Shown: in pieces, positions 1 through 8,652 of the stretch
How positions within the stretch are numbered: the first letter of the stretch is position 1
Layout of the letters: every line of letters starts with the position of its first letter
Assembly (NCBI GenBank): GCA_014728115.1
Contig: WJME01000001.1
Coordinates: forward strand, 1 to 64,000
DNA from: Candidatus Zhuqueibacterota bacterium
Lineage (GTDB): Bacteria > Zhuqueibacterota > Zhuqueibacteria > Residuimicrobiales > Oceaniaggregativiventaceae
DNA: 64,000 nt
Reading direction: 5' to 3'
Notes under the pieces: model-generated
Database searches by the model: none
Told to the model about the DNA's origin: nothing
The model's input: only the letters and a program-made list of their open reading frames with translations
Translations under genes and position numbers: made by a program

Positions 1-128
1 CCACCGATAACAGCCCCGCTCGCTCCTCCCACAGCGGCACCTTTTTGTTTGTTACTCATTCCAGCACAATACATTCCAAAAACTAAAAAAGATCCAACAA
101 GTAACAGGGCAATCATTCGTTTCATCAT
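1..128 (-). CDS. Glycine-zipper envelope (lipo)protein, N-terminal part only
   Basis: The first 42 codons of a gene that runs off the left edge. The start ATG at 128 has an AAGGAG ribosome site nine bases upstream, and a second ATG follows directly. The reading shows a short basic N-terminus, a hydrophobic signal segment and then Cys (FGMYCAG), followed by a Gly/Ala-rich start of a glycine zipper (AAVGGASGAVIGG). This layout is typical of outer-membrane lipoproteins with a glycine-zipper segment, often followed by an OmpA-like peptidoglycan-binding domain. The OmpA domain would lie outside the window and is not seen. The lipobox (G-M-Y-C) is poor, so lipidation is uncertain. Confidence 0.6.
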   Translation of the reverse strand, partial: MMKRMIALLLVGSFLVFGMYCAGMSNKQKGAAVGGASGAVIG

Positions 129-229
129 CTTTTTTTTCTCCTTAAAGTGGTCATTCACCGTATCTATTGACCTCGTTTTATAAATAAAACGAAGAATTTG
201 CATCATCCATTTCCACCGGATAATCTTTC

Positions 230-258
230 TTGTATTAATGAATTGCATTTAATATAAT
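230..258 (+). promoter_or_regulatory. Sigma-70-type promoter of the acyl-CoA ligase gene
   Basis: TTGTAT (230-235), a 17-base spacer and TATAAT (253-258). Transcription would begin near 265. That leaves a normal leader for the ATG at 299 but almost none for the ATG at 275, so the promoter helps decide the start codon of the gene. Confidence 0.6.
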
Positions 259-298
259 ATACAAGACATTCATTATGAATAATATCCGGAAGAAAGAA

Positions 299-1993
299 AT
301 GCTTGATCGACTCGAAAATTTAACGTTGTTTAGTGTTTTAGAATCAAGTGCTGAGCATTTTGCAGAAAAACCCGCTCTTTCATTGATCGATACCCATCCA
401 ATGACCTATGCTGAATTAAGAGCACAGGTTCAGCAGTTGTCATTGTTTTTATACGATCAAGGGATAATCCACGGTGACCGGGTTGCATTGTTAAGTGAAA
501 ATAAACCCAATTGGGTGATAGCCTATCTGGCAATCGTGACCATGGGTGCTGTGGCCGTTCCCATCTTACCCGATTTCCATGCCAGCGAAGTGCAGCATAT
601 CCTGAGGCATAGCCGGAGTAAAGCGATCTTTATAAGCGAACGGCTATATGATAAACTGGAGGAAGGGCACTTTGATGATCTTGATATCTTTCTCATAGAC
701 GATTTTAGTGTGGTTCCTTCCCAAATAAGCAAAGATCGTCTGTCAGACATGATCAAGAGTGGCGAAATCGAATTGACCAAGATCAAACAAGCAGCACTGA
801 AACTCAGCGGCCGTATTCCTTCCAAGGTACAGGAACAAGATCTTGCCTCGATCATATATACCTCCGGCACCACCGGCCACTCAAAAGGGGTCATGTTGAC
901 GCATAAAAATATTGTCTTTGATGCCATAGCCACATTGGATATCCAAACAGTTACCTCCACGGATCGATTGCTTTCAATATTGCCTCTTTCTCACACATAT
1001 GAAAATACCATCGGTATGATGATACCCCTGATATGCGGAGCAGCGATTTACTATATCGAAAAACCCCCGACTGCGCGGGTATTGATTCCTGCCATGGAAA
1101 AAATCAAGCCCACGATGATGCTTACGGTTCCTTTGATCATTGAAAAAATCTTCAAAACACGCATTTTACCCCAGTTGACAAAAAATAAATTGATGCGTTC
1201 CCTTTATCGTTTACCCCCTATGAGAAAACAGTTACACCGGCTTGCAGGAAAAAAGCTCTATAAACTTTTCGGCGGACACCTCCACTTTTTTGGCATTGGA
1301 GGTGCGTCGCTCTCACCCGAAGTTGAACGTTTTCTACGTGAAGCCAATTTTCCCTATGCCATTGGGTATGGACTCACAGAAACATCTCCCCTTATCGCCG
1401 GAACAAGTCCGGATAAAACCCGTTTTCGTTCCACAGGGCCTGCTCTGCCTAAAATCGAATTGAAAATTGTCCCACAAAATGCAGGTCAAAAGGATGGTGA
1501 AATATGGGTGCGGGGAGAGAATGTCATGAAAGGATATTTTAAAGATCCGGAAAGAACCCAAGAGGTGATCACCTCAGACGGATGGTTAAAAACAGGAGAT
1601 TTGGGCGAACTGGACAAGGATGGCTATCTGTATATTAAAGGCCGTTTGAAAAATATGCTTCTCGGGCCCAGCGGTGAGAATATTTATCCCGAGCAAATCG
1701 AATCTGTTTTAAATGAATCCGATCATGTTCTAGAATCACTTGTTTTTCAACAGGAAGGAAGATTGGTCGCAAGAATCCATTTGAATTATGAACGGCTCGA
1801 TGAAGAATTTCATATCAATAAATTGAGCGATGCCCAATATGAAAAAAAGATAAGGGAACTTTTGGACTCTATTCGTCAGCAAACCAATGAAAGGTTGTCG
1901 ACGTTTTCGAGATTACAGCGTATGATTGAACAGCCAGAACCTTTTGAAAAAACACCTACACAAAAAATAAAACGATATCTCTATATTAATTGA
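299..1993 (+). CDS. Long-chain fatty acid-CoA ligase (AMP-forming), copy 1
   Basis: 564 residues. Activates a fatty (or related carboxylic) acid with ATP to an acyl-adenylate and then acyl-CoA, probably at the inner face of the membrane. The ANL-superfamily signatures are visible: phosphate loop YTSGTTGHSKG near residue 185, the GYGLTETSP motif near 356, TGDLGELD, and GRLKNMLLGPSGENIYP near 448. The LGPSGENIYP form is typical of FadD15-like long-chain ligases. ATG 299 was chosen over ATG 275 because GGAAGAAAG precedes it, the promoter at 230-258 fits it, and the second ligase of this window (25590-27221) starts at the equivalent position (MLxxL). The DUF362 gene follows at once, so the two may be cotranscribed. 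The exact acyl substrate cannot be read from the sequence. Confidence 0.9.
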   Translation: MLDRLENLTLFSVLESSAEHFAEKPALSLIDTHPMTYAELRAQVQQLSLFLYDQGIIHGDRVALLSENKPNWVIAYLAIVTMGAVAVPILPDFHASEVQHILRHSRSKAIFISERLYDKLEEGHFDDLDIFLIDDFSVVPSQISKDRLSDMIKSGEIELTKIKQAALKLSGRIPSKVQEQDLASIIYTSGTTGHSKGVMLTHKNIVFDAIATLDIQTVTSTDRLLSILPLSHTYENTIGMMIPLICGAAIYYIEKPPTARVLIPAMEKIKPTMMLTVPLIIEKIFKTRILPQLTKNKLMRSLYRLPPMRKQLHRLAGKKLYKLFGGHLHFFGIGGASLSPEVERFLREANFPYAIGYGLTETSPLIAGTSPDKTRFRSTGPALPKIELKIVPQNAGQKDGEIWVRGENVMKGYFKDPERTQEVITSDGWLKTGDLGELDKDGYLYIKGRLKNMLLGPSGENIYPEQIESVLNESDHVLESLVFQQEGRLVARIHLNYERLDEEFHINKLSDAQYEKKIRELLDSIRQQTNERLSTFSRLQRMIEQPEPFEKTPTQKIKRYLYIN

Positions 1994-2002
1994 GTGCATG
2001 AC

Positions 2003-3172
2003 ATGCAAAAAAATTCTGTGTCTCGACGCCGCTTTATAAAAACTGCAGGGTCTGTGACCGGCATGGTCTTGGGACATCCCGGCTTGTGGGCTCAACAAAA
2101 CGAGAATACGCCCAAAACCAATATTCAAGATGCGATGGGGGTAAAACGCACAGCCCATTCATTGCCTGGGGCATTTCCAGGCCGAGTGATAGAAACACAC
2201 CATCCCGAAGCAATGAGTGATAACGGCCTCCAGCCCGAACGAGTCGAAACTCTTTTCCATACAGGTCTGCAAACTCTATGCGGCCGCACTCTACAAGAAT
2301 GTTTTGATCTTTTCTTTACAGTCACTGATCAGGTTGGCATCAAGGTCAATCCGGTGGGAGCAGGTCTGATCAGTACGCGCATCGGATTGGTTGAAGCGAT
2401 AATTGACTGGTTAACAAGCTGCGGATTACCGCGCCACCAGATTACGATTTGGGATCGCTTTGATTACATGCTTAAAGATGCAGGATTTACCCCCGAACGC
2501 TTTCCGGGCATCCGAATTGCGGGTTTGCAGACAATGGACGAAGCAGCCATGCAGGACAAATCAGGTAACCCACAGCGTTGGCAAAACAGCAAAGGCCAGC
2601 ATGTGAGTCATGACCAATTTGACCAGCACGTTTTCTATTGGGCTGACGTACAAGCCCCACAGGATGACAATTATCTCAATCAACACGTATTTAACAACAA
2701 ATTCTCTTATTTTGGCAAACTGCTTACCCAAGAGCTGACAAAAATAATCAATGTTCCGGTCTTTAAAAATACAGGAAACGGGATTTCAATGGCCACCAAA
2801 AATCTGGGGTACGGTTCAATATGCAATACCGGTCGACTGCATCGTCCTCTCTTTTTTAATGTCTGCACAGAAGTACTGGCCTTTCCGGTATTACGGGATA
2901 AGCTGGTCTTGAATATTACCGATGGTTTGCGTGCTCAATATGATGGGGGCCCGGGCCCCGCAGCACAATTTACCACTTTTTACAACCGTCTCTTTTTTGC
3001 CACCGATCCCTTTGCTCTCGATCGAATTTGTCATGATCTCCTGGTGACAATGCGTAAAGAAAAAGGAATCGATGTCAATGAACATCCCCGCTTTACTCAA
3101 TACCTGAGGTATGCTGAAGAGTTGGGATTGGGTATTGTGAACCCGGGTAAAACTGAACATATCAGAGTGTAA
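2003..3172 (+). CDS. Tat-exported DUF362 family protein
   Basis: 389 residues. Starts with a twin-arginine signal (SRRRFIK at residues 7-13, then a hydrophobic stretch), so a folded, probably cofactor-bearing protein is exported. The remainder resembles the DUF362 family: a GIKVNPVGAG-like segment after the signal and a late FFATDPFALDRICHDLL segment (the 'DPVALD' motif of the family). Several scattered Cys are present but no ferredoxin-type CxxCxxC cluster. The start was set at ATG 2003, because the GTG at 1994 would abut the stop of the ligase and adds nothing. A single base separates it from the next gene (3174), so the pair is very likely translated together. The function of exported DUF362 proteins is not established. 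A redox or metal role is only an inference. Confidence 0.75.
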   Translation: MQKNSVSRRRFIKTAGSVTGMVLGHPGLWAQQNENTPKTNIQDAMGVKRTAHSLPGAFPGRVIETHHPEAMSDNGLQPERVETLFHTGLQTLCGRTLQECFDLFFTVTDQVGIKVNPVGAGLISTRIGLVEAIIDWLTSCGLPRHQITIWDRFDYMLKDAGFTPERFPGIRIAGLQTMDEAAMQDKSGNPQRWQNSKGQHVSHDQFDQHVFYWADVQAPQDDNYLNQHVFNNKFSYFGKLLTQELTKIINVPVFKNTGNGISMATKNLGYGSICNTGRLHRPLFFNVCTEVLAFPVLRDKLVLNITDGLRAQYDGGPGPAAQFTTFYNRLFFATDPFALDRICHDLLVTMRKEKGIDVNEHPRFTQYLRYAEELGLGIVNPGKTEHIRV

Positions 3173-3173
3173 A

Positions 3174-3986
3174 ATGATCGTAATCCTTCTTTTGACTCTC
3201 TTTTCAACTGCAGATCTTTATCTGCCAGAGTGGCAATCACTGGAAATGCATGTTTACTTTAAGGACAACCTGTACGGTTATATAAACGGTGGTGCAGAAT
3301 TATTCAAAGAATTTGGCTTTAACCGTCTGTCCGTGCAACACTTCAAAATCGATTCTTCAGAAATTGCAGTTAACCTTTATGAGATGAGCACCGACACATC
3401 AGCCCTGGGTATCTATCTGGCCAAATGTGGCACAGAAAATCCCTGGCCTGACATCAATATGCGGCATACCGTCAATCCTTATCAGGTTACCGCATTAATG
3501 GATAACTATTTTATACAAATTGATAATTTTTCCGGTAACTCTAGATCCCTGGATGAGATATATGAACTTTTGGAAAAACTGGACAAACAGACAACGACTC
3601 AAATAGATCCGTTTTTTCTGCCAGAATCATTTAGGATTGCGAATAGCGAGCGGCTGATACGGGGACCTTTTGCCCTGCAGCCGCTCTATACGTTTGGACA
3701 GGGTGATATCTTTAATTTAAATGGAGAAATTTTTGCACAATATGCGCGTTACAAAAAAGATACAAAGGAATGGGCTCTATTAGTCATTCCATATCCCGAT
3801 GAACAAGACGCCCAAAAGGCTTTTGCAAATGTCTGCGCGAACCTGGATCCATATCATACTGTGATCAACCATACAACAAACACTCTGATATTCAAGGACT
3901 ATAAAAATAAATTCGGGAAAATAGAGCTGCGAAAAGAGCAATTGTTCATCCAATTTGGGTTGCCTGAACTCCCACAGCAAGACTGA
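3174..3986 (+). CDS. DUF6599-like exported protein
   Basis: 270 residues with a hydrophobic N-terminal signal (MIVILLLTLFSTAD). Early on it has a W...NLYGYINGGAELFKEFGF region followed by an EIAVNLYEMSTDTSALGIY region. This matches my memory of the DUF6599 family (a 'NLY.YINGGAE' core and a 'MG...AFGIY' segment), whose function is unknown. No catalytic motif can be recognised. It sits one base behind the Tat-exported DUF362 gene and probably acts with it in the periplasm. A strong hairpin (3997-4020) closes the unit. The family assignment rests on motif recall, not on a search. Confidence 0.6.
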   Translation: MIVILLLTLFSTADLYLPEWQSLEMHVYFKDNLYGYINGGAELFKEFGFNRLSVQHFKIDSSEIAVNLYEMSTDTSALGIYLAKCGTENPWPDINMRHTVNPYQVTALMDNYFIQIDNFSGNSRSLDEIYELLEKLDKQTTTQIDPFFLPESFRIANSERLIRGPFALQPLYTFGQGDIFNLNGEIFAQYARYKKDTKEWALLVIPYPDEQDAQKAFANVCANLDPYHTVINHTTNTLIFKDYKNKFGKIELRKEQLFIQFGLPELPQQD

Positions 3987-3996
3987 ATATCAAAAT

Positions 3997-4020
3997 ACCA
4001 GCTTATTTTAGTAAGCTGGT
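3997..4020. terminator. Hairpin between convergent genes, probable terminator
   Basis: ACCAGCTTA (3997-4005) and TAAGCTGGT (4012-4020) form a perfect 9-bp stem around a 6-base loop between the convergent genes ending at 3986 and 4003. On the minus strand the stem is followed by ATTTTG. The arm contains the stop codon and last codons of the HEAT gene. The T-tract is short, so efficiency is uncertain. Confidence 0.6.
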
Positions 4021-4980
4021 GATTATATCCACTGCTCTGTCATCATCACTTTGCCCGATCCAAAAAATGGCTTTTTTTCGGATACTGATATTTGGGTGTT
4101 CCCGGGCGATTTTTTGTAACCTGGGCAGCGCTCGATCCGGATCCAATTGTGACAAGGCAAAAACCGCATGTTTTTGCAACTCTGTTTCCGGATCTTGAAA
4201 CGCCGTCTCTTCCAATAGATCTCCCACATTCTCTGTAGCTTGCACTCCAAGCCAGAATAATGCTTTTTTACGAATCGATTTTTCCGGGGCCTTTCTGGCC
4301 AGCAAAATCAATTCCTGCGTCGCTCGATCACTATCCATCAAATGCAGGGCAAATACGACTTTTTCCTTAACGTCTTGACTGTAATTCGTGTTCAGTGTGT
4401 TGAGCAATACATCCACCCCTTCTGGCATGTTCTGTACACCCACCCAGAATACAGCCTCTTTTGCAAGAGAATCGGGATATTTTTCAATAATACCAGCAAG
4501 GAACTCCAAGGATTGTTTAGATCCGGGATGAACCCCCACTGCAGTGACCAAATCTTTACGCAGCTCTTTGTCTTTAGTTTTATTAAAATTAGAAATCAGA
4601 TGATCGAGGCTTGGTGCCATATCAACTTTTCCGAGCCAATAAACCGTGTTTTCGGGTTCTATGCGAGAATGGCTATCGGCAATCGTCATTTTAAAAAGTT
4701 CACCTTGTTTGTCGATTTTAAATACAAAAAATGTATACTGTTTGGCTTGCCCTTCCTCCAGATCCAAAAGATTAAAGATAGTGAGCTTTTCAGCACTGGA
4801 GTGGTGCTGAGAATTGGATTTTTCTATCGCATAAATAATTGTCCCTGCTCCATCCATTTGTGACAATGCTTGCTGCCATCGTTCACTAAAGGAAAGATGG
4901 GCATCGTTGATTGAAATGGCATTTTGTGCTGTACAAAATGAATATACAAAAAAAAGTATAGACAAGATTCGAGTTTTCAT
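4003..4980 (-). CDS. Exported HEAT-repeat protein, short paralogue
   Basis: 325 residues: signal peptide (MKTRILSILFFVYSFCTAQ), about 110 residues of unclear fold, then HEAT/PBS-lyase-type repeats of about 31-33 residues to the end. The repeats alternate between an 'FWxG' type (AVFWVGV, ALFWLGV, AIFWIGQ) and an 'FAL' type (VVFALHL, AVFALSQ). The last repeat (IRKKAIFWIGQSDDDRAVD) is almost the same as that of the upstream paralogue, which suggests a local duplication. The start ATG 4980 has GAGGT seven bases upstream; an in-frame TTG at 5001 would overlap the upstream gene. Last gene of the sigma/anti-sigma operon. HEAT proteins are scaffolds, and here the role is probably envelope protein binding under control of the ECF sigma factor (inference). 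Confidence 0.85.
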   Translation of the reverse strand: MKTRILSILFFVYSFCTAQNAISINDAHLSFSERWQQALSQMDGAGTIIYAIEKSNSQHHSSAEKLTIFNLLDLEEGQAKQYTFFVFKIDKQGELFKMTIADSHSRIEPENTVYWLGKVDMAPSLDHLISNFNKTKDKELRKDLVTAVGVHPGSKQSLEFLAGIIEKYPDSLAKEAVFWVGVQNMPEGVDVLLNTLNTNYSQDVKEKVVFALHLMDSDRATQELILLARKAPEKSIRKKALFWLGVQATENVGDLLEETAFQDPETELQKHAVFALSQLDPDRALPRLQKIAREHPNISIRKKAIFWIGQSDDDRAVDIITSLLK

Positions 4981-4990
4981 TATTCGGACC

Positions 4991-6496
4991 TCAATTTTCA
5001 ATTTGCGAGAGGATCTCTTCTATGGCTTGAACCGCGCGCTCGTCATCACTTTGACCCAGCCAAAAAACAGCTTTTTTCCGGATCGACAAATTGGGATGAT
5101 TTTTTGAGATATCGATTAAGGCGTCCACGGCCAGATCACTTTCTGCTTGCGCCAAAGCAAACAGTGCTTTTTGTTGAATCGATTCAAACGGATCATTCAA
5201 TGCAATATCGGTCAATTCAGAAACGATTTGTTCGCTATCAGCCATCTGCCCTAGCCAAAATACGGCTTTTTCTCTGATCTCCTGATTCGGATGCGTTCTG
5301 GCAATTTCGAGTAATTGTGCATGCACCTCGATATCCAATTGCGTCAAATTAAATACGGCATGCTCCTGGACTTCCGGATTGGGATCATTAAATATGAAAT
5401 CCAATAACTGATCTGCCCACTCTTTTAAAGATCCATTTTTTTGTGTTAACCAAAAAATGGATTTTTTGCGCAATGCGACCTTTTCATGGGTGCGGGCAAT
5501 TTGTAAAAGGAGCTCCCGTGACTGCGGAGCGTTGTATTCGCTCAAAGCAAAAATTGCTCGTTCCTGGATGTTTTGTGAGGGATCATTCAACGCAATGTCC
5601 CTCAAGAGCGAAAAAATCTCAAGCGTAGGCTCTTTTTGAGACAACCAAAATAGTGCCATATTTCTCGATTCCTCCGACTGTCCGTTCTTCGCCAAATCGA
5701 TTAGAAAATCTGTACTGGCTTTGCCAGACATCTGTGCGATGGAAAAGATGACCTTTTTTTGTATTTCCGGTTCAGATTCTGTTAATGCCAGATCTTTCAA
5801 GGTCAATAGACTTTGGTCACCTCCCATTTGCCCGAGCCAAAAGATGGCTTGTAAGCGCACCTGAGTATCGGCATCATGCTTGGCGATGTCGGTCAATTTT
5901 GCCCGGGCTTTAGGGGTATCAAAGGTTCCGATCACATATACAATCTTTTCTTTAATTCTTGGGGCGGGATTTTTTTCATAAAGCCTGAGCAAAGCATCTA
6001 GCGATTCCTCGCCACCACGGGCTTGCAAGGCCTGAATGGCAGCCTCCATGATTTGCTCTTCTTCACTTTCCTTAGCATCTGGAGCCAGGGCAGGAAACTC
6101 GGTATACCCTTTTGCACCAAGCTCATTGGAAAGCTGTATCAGATTCGTGCGAGCATCATCAAACCATTTACTGTCAGGGTAATCTTGCAAAAATTTTTCA
6201 TAGGATTCAAAGGCCGCTTTTAATTTTTTCTCTTGTTCTCCCAGAGTGCCTTGTTGTGCCAGTAGTTGTGCGGTTTTTTCGAGCGCAAAAGAGTGCCAAA
6301 AAAGCGCATCATCGGCCCAGCGGCTATTTGGATAGGTTTCCATGACCTTTCGCATATTTACGAGAGCCTCGCTATAACGCTCATCGAGAATAAATTGATA
6401 GGCTTTTTTGTACGCGTCATCATCTTTGTCCGGATTTGCAGCTATACAAATCGTGGCCAATATAAACATAAAAAGCATGAACAGTTTGGATTTCAT
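4991..6496 (-). CDS. Exported TPR/HEAT-repeat protein, long paralogue
   Basis: 501 residues: signal peptide (MKSKLFMLFMFILATICIA), a TPR-like region near residues 25-120 resembling YbgF/BamD proteins (two 'YP.S.W.DDA' motifs, YPNSRWADDA and YPDSKWFDDA), then about ten HEAT repeats from roughly residue 180 to the end. The repeats alternate strictly between FWLGQ-type and F(A/S/N)(L/I)xx-type units, giving a super-repeat of two. AGGAG precedes the start, and the stop of the anti-sigma gene lies nine bases upstream. The TPR-like front end points to a periplasmic assembly or cell-wall role. The position behind an ECF/anti-sigma pair suggests it is either the main output or a sensor of that pathway; which one is unknown. 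Confidence 0.87.
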   Translation of the reverse strand: MKSKLFMLFMFILATICIAANPDKDDDAYKKAYQFILDERYSEALVNMRKVMETYPNSRWADDALFWHSFALEKTAQLLAQQGTLGEQEKKLKAAFESYEKFLQDYPDSKWFDDARTNLIQLSNELGAKGYTEFPALAPDAKESEEEQIMEAAIQALQARGGEESLDALLRLYEKNPAPRIKEKIVYVIGTFDTPKARAKLTDIAKHDADTQVRLQAIFWLGQMGGDQSLLTLKDLALTESEPEIQKKVIFSIAQMSGKASTDFLIDLAKNGQSEESRNMALFWLSQKEPTLEIFSLLRDIALNDPSQNIQERAIFALSEYNAPQSRELLLQIARTHEKVALRKKSIFWLTQKNGSLKEWADQLLDFIFNDPNPEVQEHAVFNLTQLDIEVHAQLLEIARTHPNQEIREKAVFWLGQMADSEQIVSELTDIALNDPFESIQQKALFALAQAESDLAVDALIDISKNHPNLSIRKKAVFWLGQSDDERAVQAIEEILSQIEN

Positions 6497-6505
6497 GACG
6501 GACTC

Positions 6506-7291
6506 CTATGACTCTTTTTGCAGAGACGGTTTGTTCAAAACCATTTTTTCGATATTAATTTTAAACAACAGTTCCTTATTTTCAACACTGGACCGAATCA
6601 ACTCGACACTTTCCTTATCCAGCCTGGAATCCTGGTTGGCAATTTGCATCATAACCAGGTCCAGATCATCAACAAGATTCATAACACGGTCTTGAGAATC
6701 AATTTTTTGGCGAAGTTGTTTAGACTCTCCCAACAGGGCACTGGACAATTTTTGATGTTGCTGAAAATCAATTTCCAACACTTCATTGTCTTCAAGATTT
6801 ACCAAAGACATCAAAATTACTTTTGAACGATTGAGGTAATTGTAAATTTGAGCATTGATCGAACTCTTAACCTCATCGACCTTTACCGATTCTGAAGAGA
6901 GAATCGGTTCCTCCTCGATGCGAAACGGTCTGAAAAACAGAACCGTGGCAAGAAAAAGCACAAACGTCACAGCGATGGCAACAGCAGCCATCCGGAGATT
7001 CAGATCAGGGATTTGCCAATGGATTTTTCTTTTTTCAATGACCCATTGGGTAGAGGAGGTTGACGACAGTTTCTTTTCGAGGCGTTTCCAATATTGCTGC
7101 CAGTATTCTGAGGAAAGATCTGGTCGGGAAAGGCGGGAAGCCTCATCCAGAGCTGTACATAATTGCGAATATCCCTCTTTACATCGAGCACAGTTTGTCA
7201 CATGCTTGTCAAATTGTTCCTTATAATAAGGTTGGATCTCTTTATAATAAGCTTCGAGGAACATTTTTTCATATTCACGACATGATTTCAT
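6506..7291 (-). CDS. Membrane-bound zinc-finger anti-sigma factor
   Basis: 261 residues. The N-terminal zinc-binding anti-sigma domain has His30-x3-Cys34-x2-Cys37 plus an early Cys4 (MKSCREYEKM), the ZAS/zf-HC2 layout. A single membrane span (about residues 100-122, AVAIAVTFVLFLATVLFF) separates it from a periplasmic helical C-terminal half that could sense stress. It should bind and hold the sigma factor encoded just upstream. The start ATG 7291 has GGAGG seven bases upstream, and its ATG overlaps the sigma stop as ATGA, a typical coupling for partner proteins. A longer reading from 7321 is possible but has no ribosome site. No site-1 protease gene is nearby. Confidence 0.88.
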   Translation of the reverse strand: MKSCREYEKMFLEAYYKEIQPYYKEQFDKHVTNCARCKEGYSQLCTALDEASRLSRPDLSSEYWQQYWKRLEKKLSSTSSTQWVIEKRKIHWQIPDLNLRMAAVAIAVTFVLFLATVLFFRPFRIEEEPILSSESVKVDEVKSSINAQIYNYLNRSKVILMSLVNLEDNEVLEIDFQQHQKLSSALLGESKQLRQKIDSQDRVMNLVDDLDLVMMQIANQDSRLDKESVELIRSSVENKELLFKINIEKMVLNKPSLQKES

Positions 7292-7869
7292 CTCGCGTCC
7301 TCCATGATTTGCCCAACACAATTCGCAAGCAAAGGTCGTAATTTTTTCGCAGCCCTGAACAGCAGACTTTTGACAGTACCCTCTGCAATAGACAATGTTT
7401 GCGCGATTTCGTATAGGCTATAGTCCTGGTAATGACGCAATACAAACACAGCTCTTTCCCGTGCGGATAGCTTTTTCAAGGCCTTTTGGATATGATGACG
7501 AATCAGTGATTCGTCTGTGGCAGTATCCGGCCGATGTGTTGATCCACTATCTATGGAATCGATGTTCTGATCCTCGGCATCGAGCCAAAATCTCAAAATA
7601 CGATTTATTCGCTTGCGTTTCTTGTCCAGGAATGCATTAACGGCAATGCGGTACAGCCAACCCTCGATATCCTGGTTATCACGGAGCTGGTGTGCAGATC
7701 GAAAAACTTTGATAAACACGTCTTGTGACAGATCCTCGGCGTCATGGTGATTGCCTGTCAGATCAAAACACATGAAATAGAGACGCTTTTGATAACGTTC
7801 AACGAACAGACGAAAAGCGTCGGTGTTTTTACGTTTGATTTGTTCAACGATCTGAGCGTCGATAGCCAC
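7288..7869 (-). CDS. ECF (RpoE-like) RNA polymerase sigma factor
   Basis: 193 residues from GTG 7869 (198 from ATG 7884). Sigma region 2 is clear (DAFRLFVERYQKRLYFMCF, then DAEDLSQDVFIKVFR for -10 recognition), and region 4 carries LSARERAVFVLRHYQDYSLYEIA and a helix-turn-helix (IAEGTVKSLLFRAAKKL). Regions 1 and 3 are absent, as in ECF factors. GTG 7869 is preferred because AGGAG lies six bases before it, while ATG 7884 has no ribosome site and would sit only a few bases behind the expected start point of the promoter at 7896-7923. First gene of the operon with anti-sigma factor and two HEAT-repeat proteins. Confidence 0.92.
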   Translation of the reverse strand: MAIDAQIVEQIKRKNTDAFRLFVERYQKRLYFMCFDLTGNHHDAEDLSQDVFIKVFRSAHQLRDNQDIEGWLYRIAVNAFLDKKRKRINRILRFWLDAEDQNIDSIDSGSTHRPDTATDESLIRHHIQKALKKLSARERAVFVLRHYQDYSLYEIAQTLSIAEGTVKSLLFRAAKKLRPLLANCVGQIMEDAR

Positions 7870-7895
7870 CTTTTTCTCCTGCATTTGTCATATAA

Positions 7896-7923
7896 GACGA
7901 GGTTTTCTTCAAAAAGGTTTACA
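7896..7923 (-). promoter_or_regulatory. Candidate ECF-type autoregulated promoter
   Basis: On the minus strand TGTAAAC (7923-7917), a 17-base spacer and CGTC (7899-7896). This is the shape of known ECF promoters (TGTAAC/TGAAAC with CGTC or CGTA at -10). It lies directly before the sigma gene and fits positive autoregulation. Start would fall near 7888. The match is by eye. Confidence 0.45.
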
Positions 7924-8025
7924 CAAAACATTAAAATAAAAAATTCGAGTTGATTTAAAAAATATAAATGCTGACATTTCGGACTGAAAACAAGCACAAT
8001 CACTCATCATATCACAGGCCAGCAA

Positions 8026-8598
8026 ATGAATTTTGACTTCATTCAATGGGTTGTTATTCCGGTAATGATCTTTTTGGCAAGGATACTCGATGTTACATTG
8101 GGTACGATTCGCATCATTTTTGTTTCAAAAGGATTACGAGTTTGGGCGCCTTTACTTGGTTTCTTTGAAGTGTTGATCTGGATTTTGACCATCAGTCAGA
8201 TTATGCAGAATCTGACCAACCCGATAAACTATTTAGCCTATGCCGGCGGATTCGCTACAGGTAATTTTGTAGGCATTTGGGTGGAAAATAAACTTGCCAT
8301 GGGAATGGCGCTGATTCGAATCATCACAGTTAAGGATTCCGAGGCGCTGGTTGAATTTTTAAGAGGCAAAGATTTTATGGTCACGGTAGTCGATGCAGAA
8401 GGTGCCAGAGGAATGGTCAAAGTCATCTTTACGGTTGTAAAACGAAAAAACATAAAAAAAGCAGTCGAATATATCCGCCAGTTCAATCCGAACGCCTTTT
8501 ACACCATTGAAGAAGTAGGATATGTGAATTCTCCTATACTCACGGCGGGTTCGAATCGAAAAAGAAGCTGGTTTTCTTTTAGCCTAAAACGCAAGTAA
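8026..8598 (+). CDS. DUF2179/UPF0316 membrane protein
   Basis: 190 residues. The N-terminal half has three hydrophobic spans ([37 protein letters not shown] and [20 protein letters not shown]). The C-terminal half is a soluble alpha/beta domain ([22 protein letters not shown]... [14 protein letters not shown]), which is the DUF5698 plus DUF2179 layout of the UPF0316 family. DUF2179 domains in YitT-type proteins are thought to bind small ligands or nucleotides; the family has no proven function. It is divergent from the ECF operon and convergent with ablB, so it probably stands alone. The ribosome site is weak. Confidence 0.85.
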   Translation: MNFDFIQWVVIPVMIFLARILDVTLGTIRIIFVSKGLRVWAPLLGFFEVLIWILTISQIMQNLTNPINYLAYAGGFATGNFVGIWVENKLAMGMALIRIITVKDSEALVEFLRGKDFMVTVVDAEGARGMVKVIFTVVKRKNIKKAVEYIRQFNPNAFYTIEEVGYVNSPILTAGSNRKRSWFSFSLKRK

Positions 8599-8652
8599 CA
8601 TCAGGCACAGGCCCGCTCCATTCTGTTCGGTATTTCCGCATCCCCGAGGTTT

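Noticed and set aside
4342-4863. 173-codon open frame on the plus strand
   Set aside because: It is antisense to the HEAT-repeat gene, has no ribosome site, and its translation shows no domain.
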